NCBI RefSeq assembly: GCF_026672375.1
Contig: NZ_JAPPRA010000001.1
Span: 248,001 to 312,000, forward strand
DNA from: Caulobacter sp. SL161
GTDB taxonomy: Bacteria > Pseudomonadota > Alphaproteobacteria > Caulobacterales > Caulobacteraceae
Direction of reading: 5' to 3'
Length of the DNA: 64,000 nucleotides
Within the stretch, counting starts at the first letter, position 1. The number at the start of each line of letters is the position of its first letter. A program made the position numbers and the translations under genes. The notes under the pieces were generated by a model. That model was not told where the DNA came from. It made no database searches and was given only the letters and a program-made list of their open reading frames with translations. Of the stretch, positions 61,727 through 64,000 are shown piece by piece.

Positions 61727-62285
61727 CGGGGATCGGCGGGCTTGAATGCTCGGAATTGGCCGGGCCGATCCCAATGAAAACAACGCCTTGTGACTTTTAC
61801 GCCCAAACTTATCCCCGGCGTCAAAACCCGCCCCATACTGAACTCATCCCTGTCGCGGGGGAGGGCGTATGGATCCGGCCCAATACGGCGGCGGGGCTAG
61901 GTTGAGCGGGGCCGCGTGGTCTCGAAGCGGTTTCGATCGGGGTCTGTTCGTTGGATAGATCCGGGATTCCGGAAGAAGCCGTGGAGAGTCGAGCGCGGAG
62001 CGACAGGGCGGTGATCGTACAAGCCGCCTATCGTGGATCGTCGGGCTGGACACGGAAGTCGCCGCTCCAGTTGGTCCGCGCCCGTCCGGGGGCTCCTGGG
62101 GTCCCGAGCTGAAAGACGCTCACGCCCCCCATCCTCACGGGCAAGAACAACCTGGCGGAGCGGACAGTCGAGCCGAAACGCAAAACAACACTCACGGTAA
62201 TCCGGGTTCGCCCGGCCGCTCCGTCGCCTCCCCAACACCTTCAGCGGTCACGCCGCGTGAAGCGGCGGACGCACGCCTTTTCCAG
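61727..62285 (+). other. Intergenic region with one short ORF candidate
   Basis: No gene of known family. The best candidate is a 29-codon frame 61869-61958 behind a strong GGGGGAGG ribosome site, beginning MDPAQYGGGARLSG. The rest is GC-rich and could fold (several inverted stretches), but I could not match it to 6S, tmRNA, RNase P or SRP RNA. Confidence 0.3.
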
Positions 62286-62402
62286 TTCCTCCCCCGCGAT
62301 GCGGGGGAGGTGGCCCAGAGGGTCGGAGGGGGCCTCACCGCACCCGCCGCGCTCGCCCCCTCCGTCGCTTCGCGACACCTCCCCCGTGTCACGGGGGAGG
62401 AA
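62286..62402. repeat. Hairpin-bounded intergenic repeat C
   Basis: Ends TTCCTCCCCCGCGATGCGGG (from 62286) and CCTCCCCCGTGTCACGGGGG (to 62402) are each self-complementary and complementary to one another; related to B and D. Confidence 0.7.
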
Positions 62403-62430
62403 CAGCCCAAAGTCTTCAGGAGAACCCCAG

Positions 62431-62727
62431 ATGCCCAAGTCCAAACCGCCCCGCCGCCGTCGTCGGCGTCATCTGACCAACCAGGAGCGCGGGCTGGTCG
62501 ATTTCTTTGATCGGCTGGAGCGGATCACCGACCGCGCCGAGCGCGAGGCCGAGGCCCTGGCTGATCGCGTGCCGCCTGAAGAGTTGGCGGCCATGCGGGC
62601 GACCTGCGCGGAGAACCGGCGGATCTTCGCCGAGGCCCGCGCCGAGATGATGGCCCCCAGCCGCACGCCGGTGCTGGACCGTCTGGTCAGCGAGATGCGG
62701 CAGAAGGAGCGGGCGGCGAAGGCTTGA
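62431..62727 (+). CDS. Small basic protein, unknown
   Basis: 98-aa protein: a Lys/Arg cluster at the N-terminus ([20 protein letters not shown]), then a helical, charged body with likely coiled-coil (LVDFFDRLERITDRAEREAE) and a terminal KERAAKA. AGGAGA lies 7-8 bases before ATG 62431. It could bind RNA, DNA or ribosomes, but no family is recognised. It lies between two repeat elements; codon usage is normal for the genome. Confidence 0.6.
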   Translation: MPKSKPPRRRRRRHLTNQERGLVDFFDRLERITDRAEREAEALADRVPPEELAAMRATCAENRRIFAEARAEMMAPSRTPVLDRLVSEMRQKERAAKA

Positions 62728-62738
62728 TGTGCGCAACG

Positions 62739-62853
62739 CCTCCCCCCAGCGGGGGAGGTGTCGGCTCAAAGAGACGACGGAGGGGGAAGAGGCAGGGTCG
62801 GCAGAACTTCCCCCTCCGTCCGCTGCGCGGACACCTCCCCCGCGAGGGGGAGG
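62739..62853. repeat. MITE-like repeat D
   Basis: Starts CCTCCCCCCAGCGGGGGAGG and ends in the complementary CCTCCCCCGCGAGGGGGAGG; the interior is a near copy of repeat B, 1.1 kb away in the same orientation. It lies right after the end of bioB and may act as its transcription end. Confidence 0.75.
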
Positions 62854-62867
62854 ATTGAGCGGCCGCC

Positions 62868-63893
62868 CTACTCCGCCGCCACCATCGCCGCGTCGGCCTT
62901 GGCCTCGACGCGGACGGCGCCGCCCATGGGCTTCAAATCGAGGTCCTGGAACAGGGCGCTGTCTTCGTCCTGGCCGGGCAGCGGGGTGGTGAGCAGCTTG
63001 CCGCCGACGAAGATCGAGTTGGCGCCGGCCATGAAGCACAGGGCCTGCAGCTCGCGGCTCATGCCTTCGCGGCCGGCCGACAGGCGGACCATGGACTTGG
63101 GGCAAACGATGCGGGCGACCGCGATGGTGCGGACGAACTCGATGGCGTCGATGGCCTTGCCTTCGGCCAGGACCTTGTCGCCCAGCGGGGTGCCGCTGAC
63201 CGGGACGAGGCCGTTGATCGGCAGGCTGTCGGGGTGGGCCGGCAGGGTGGCCAGCTGGTGCAGCAGGCCGGCGCGATCGCGGCGCTGCTCGCCCATGCCG
63301 ACGATGCCGCCGCAGCAGGTGCTCATGCCGGCGTCGCGCACATGGGCCAGGGTGTCGAGGCGCTCCTGATAGGTGCGCGTGGTCACCACGTCCTTGTAGT
63401 AGTCGGGGCCGGTGTCGAGGTTGTGGTTGTAGTAGTCGAGGCCGGCGGCCTTCAGGGCTTTCGCCTGATCGGCGGTCAGCATGCCGAGCGTGGCGCAGGT
63501 CTCCAGGCCCAGGGCCTTCACCTCGCCGATCATTTCGGTGAGCTTGGGCAGGTCGCGGTCCTTCAGCTCGCGCCAGGCCGCGCCCATGCAGAAGCGCTGG
63601 GCCCCGCCGTCGCGGGCCGCGCGGGCCTTGGCCACCACGTCGTCGGCGGCCATCAGCTTCTCGGCCTTCAGCCCCGTCTTGAAGTGGGCCGACTGGCTGC
63701 AATAGCCGCAGTTCTCGGCGCAGCCGCCGGTCTTGACCGACAAGAGCTGCGACAGCTGGATCTCGGAGGGATCGAAGTGGGCGCGATGCACGCTGGCCGC
63801 CTGGAACACCAGCTCCATGAACGGCAGGGCGAACAGGGCCTCGACCTCGGCGAGCGTCCAGTCGTGGCGGGGGGAAGCATTGATCTCACTCAT
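62868..63893 (-). CDS. bioB: Biotin synthase
   Basis: 341-aa radical SAM enzyme inserting sulfur into dethiobiotin. The [4Fe-4S] motif is [15 protein letters not shown] (C-x3-C-x2-C); further cysteines for the [2Fe-2S] cluster are in [18 protein letters not shown] and [12 protein letters not shown]. Other conserved signatures [14 protein letters not shown] and [15 protein letters not shown] are present. ATG 63893 has no clear Shine-Dalgarno. No other biotin genes in the window. Confidence 0.96.
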   Translation of the reverse strand: MSEINASPRHDWTLAEVEALFALPFMELVFQAASVHRAHFDPSEIQLSQLLSVKTGGCAENCGYCSQSAHFKTGLKAEKLMAADDVVAKARAARDGGAQRFCMGAAWRELKDRDLPKLTEMIGEVKALGLETCATLGMLTADQAKALKAAGLDYYNHNLDTGPDYYKDVVTTRTYQERLDTLAHVRDAGMSTCCGGIVGMGEQRRDRAGLLHQLATLPAHPDSLPINGLVPVSGTPLGDKVLAEGKAIDAIEFVRTIAVARIVCPKSMVRLSAGREGMSRELQALCFMAGANSIFVGGKLLTTPLPGQDEDSALFQDLDLKPMGGAVRVEAKADAAMVAAE

Positions 63894-63977
63894 GGCCGCG
63901 ACGTTTGGACCGACACATGACGGTTGGCAAGAGTTCCGCTAGAGCAGTGGGCGACGGGTCGGGGAGACGCGCTTTTC

Positions 63978-64000
63978 ATGGATCGCGAGATCGAGCTGAA
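63978..64000 (+). CDS. Start of a CYTH-domain (triphosphatase) gene, partial
   Basis: The window ends after MDREIEL-. The E-x-E pattern at residues 4 and 6, expected to be followed by Leu-Lys, is the opening of the CYTH (ExExK) domain found in inorganic triphosphatases such as YgiF. Only seven codons are visible, so the call is tentative. Confidence 0.45.

Noticed and set aside
61850..62230. Structured RNA such as tmRNA, RNase P RNA, 6S RNA or SRP RNA
   Set aside because: None of their conserved sequence blocks could be found on either strand.
60987..62853. CRISPR array
   Set aside because: Repeats are self-complementary, about 120 bases, irregularly spaced and only four; no cas genes.

Overview
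The window is about 64 kb of GC-rich chromosome from a Caulobacter species close to C. crescentus/C. segnis. The diagnostic genes are divL (769 aa, Tyr550 in place of the kinase histidine), chpT (phosphotransfer His33) and a complete phyR/nepR/sigT/phyK general-stress locus with the expected key residues (PhyR Asp192). I see no rRNA, tRNA, CRISPR array, prophage or insertion sequence. The region looks like core genome with small repeats in its intergenic gaps.

Layout. 1-12 kb: partial D-aminoacylase-type amidohydrolase, TonB-dependent receptor, thiolase, chemoreceptor, polA, and divergent recQ. 12-17 kb: DUF883 membrane protein, SOS-controlled mmcB, DMT exporter, CysQ-like phosphatase, DUF3553, then an operon of chpT, a single-domain response regulator and a CheR-like protein. 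17-21.5 kb: general stress response locus (phyK, sigT, nepR, phyR) with near-perfect SigT promoters (GGAAC-N16/17-CGTT), one of which serves an entericidin-like lipoprotein of about 46 aa and another possibly a lipocalin. 21.5-29 kb: di-iron protein and sirtuin flanking a FixK-type site, methyltransferase, SWIM and zincin proteins, divL, and asd preceded by a candidate Thr/Lys/Ile leader peptide.

29-44 kb: TauE/SafE permease, HlyIII, patatin, a beta-lactamase-like hydrolase, LpxR-like barrel, nrdA without nrdB, an OmpA protein with 32 consecutive prolines, a methyltransferase, KefB-type antiporter, three regulators or enzymes and a MaoC hydratase. 44-49.5 kb: copper operon (DUF2946, TonB receptor, PepSY protein, PCuAC chaperone, SCO). 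49.5-56.5 kb: M13 peptidase, membrane protein, a BlaI repressor with an amber-interrupted M56 sensor protease, and an SbtA-type permease divergent from a LysR regulator. 57-60.6 kb: hisS-hisZ-hisG, with hisZ frameshifted. 60.6-64 kb: AT-rich debris and four hairpin-bounded repeats around a DoxX protein, a small hypothetical protein, bioB and the first codons of a CYTH-domain gene.

The genes form several working units. DivL and ChpT belong to the CckA-CtrA/CpdR cell-cycle pathway. PhyK-PhyR-NepR-SigT is a partner-switch stress circuit with its own promoters inside the window. The 44.4-49.5 kb cluster looks like copper acquisition and delivery for cytochrome oxidase. The observations I would follow first are the putative aspartate-family leader peptide before asd, the TTTGAC-N6-GTCAAA dyads between convergent genes at 56.6-57.0 kb, the SigT-controlled small lipoprotein, and the two lesions (hisZ -1 frameshift, M56 amber) that need read-level confirmation.
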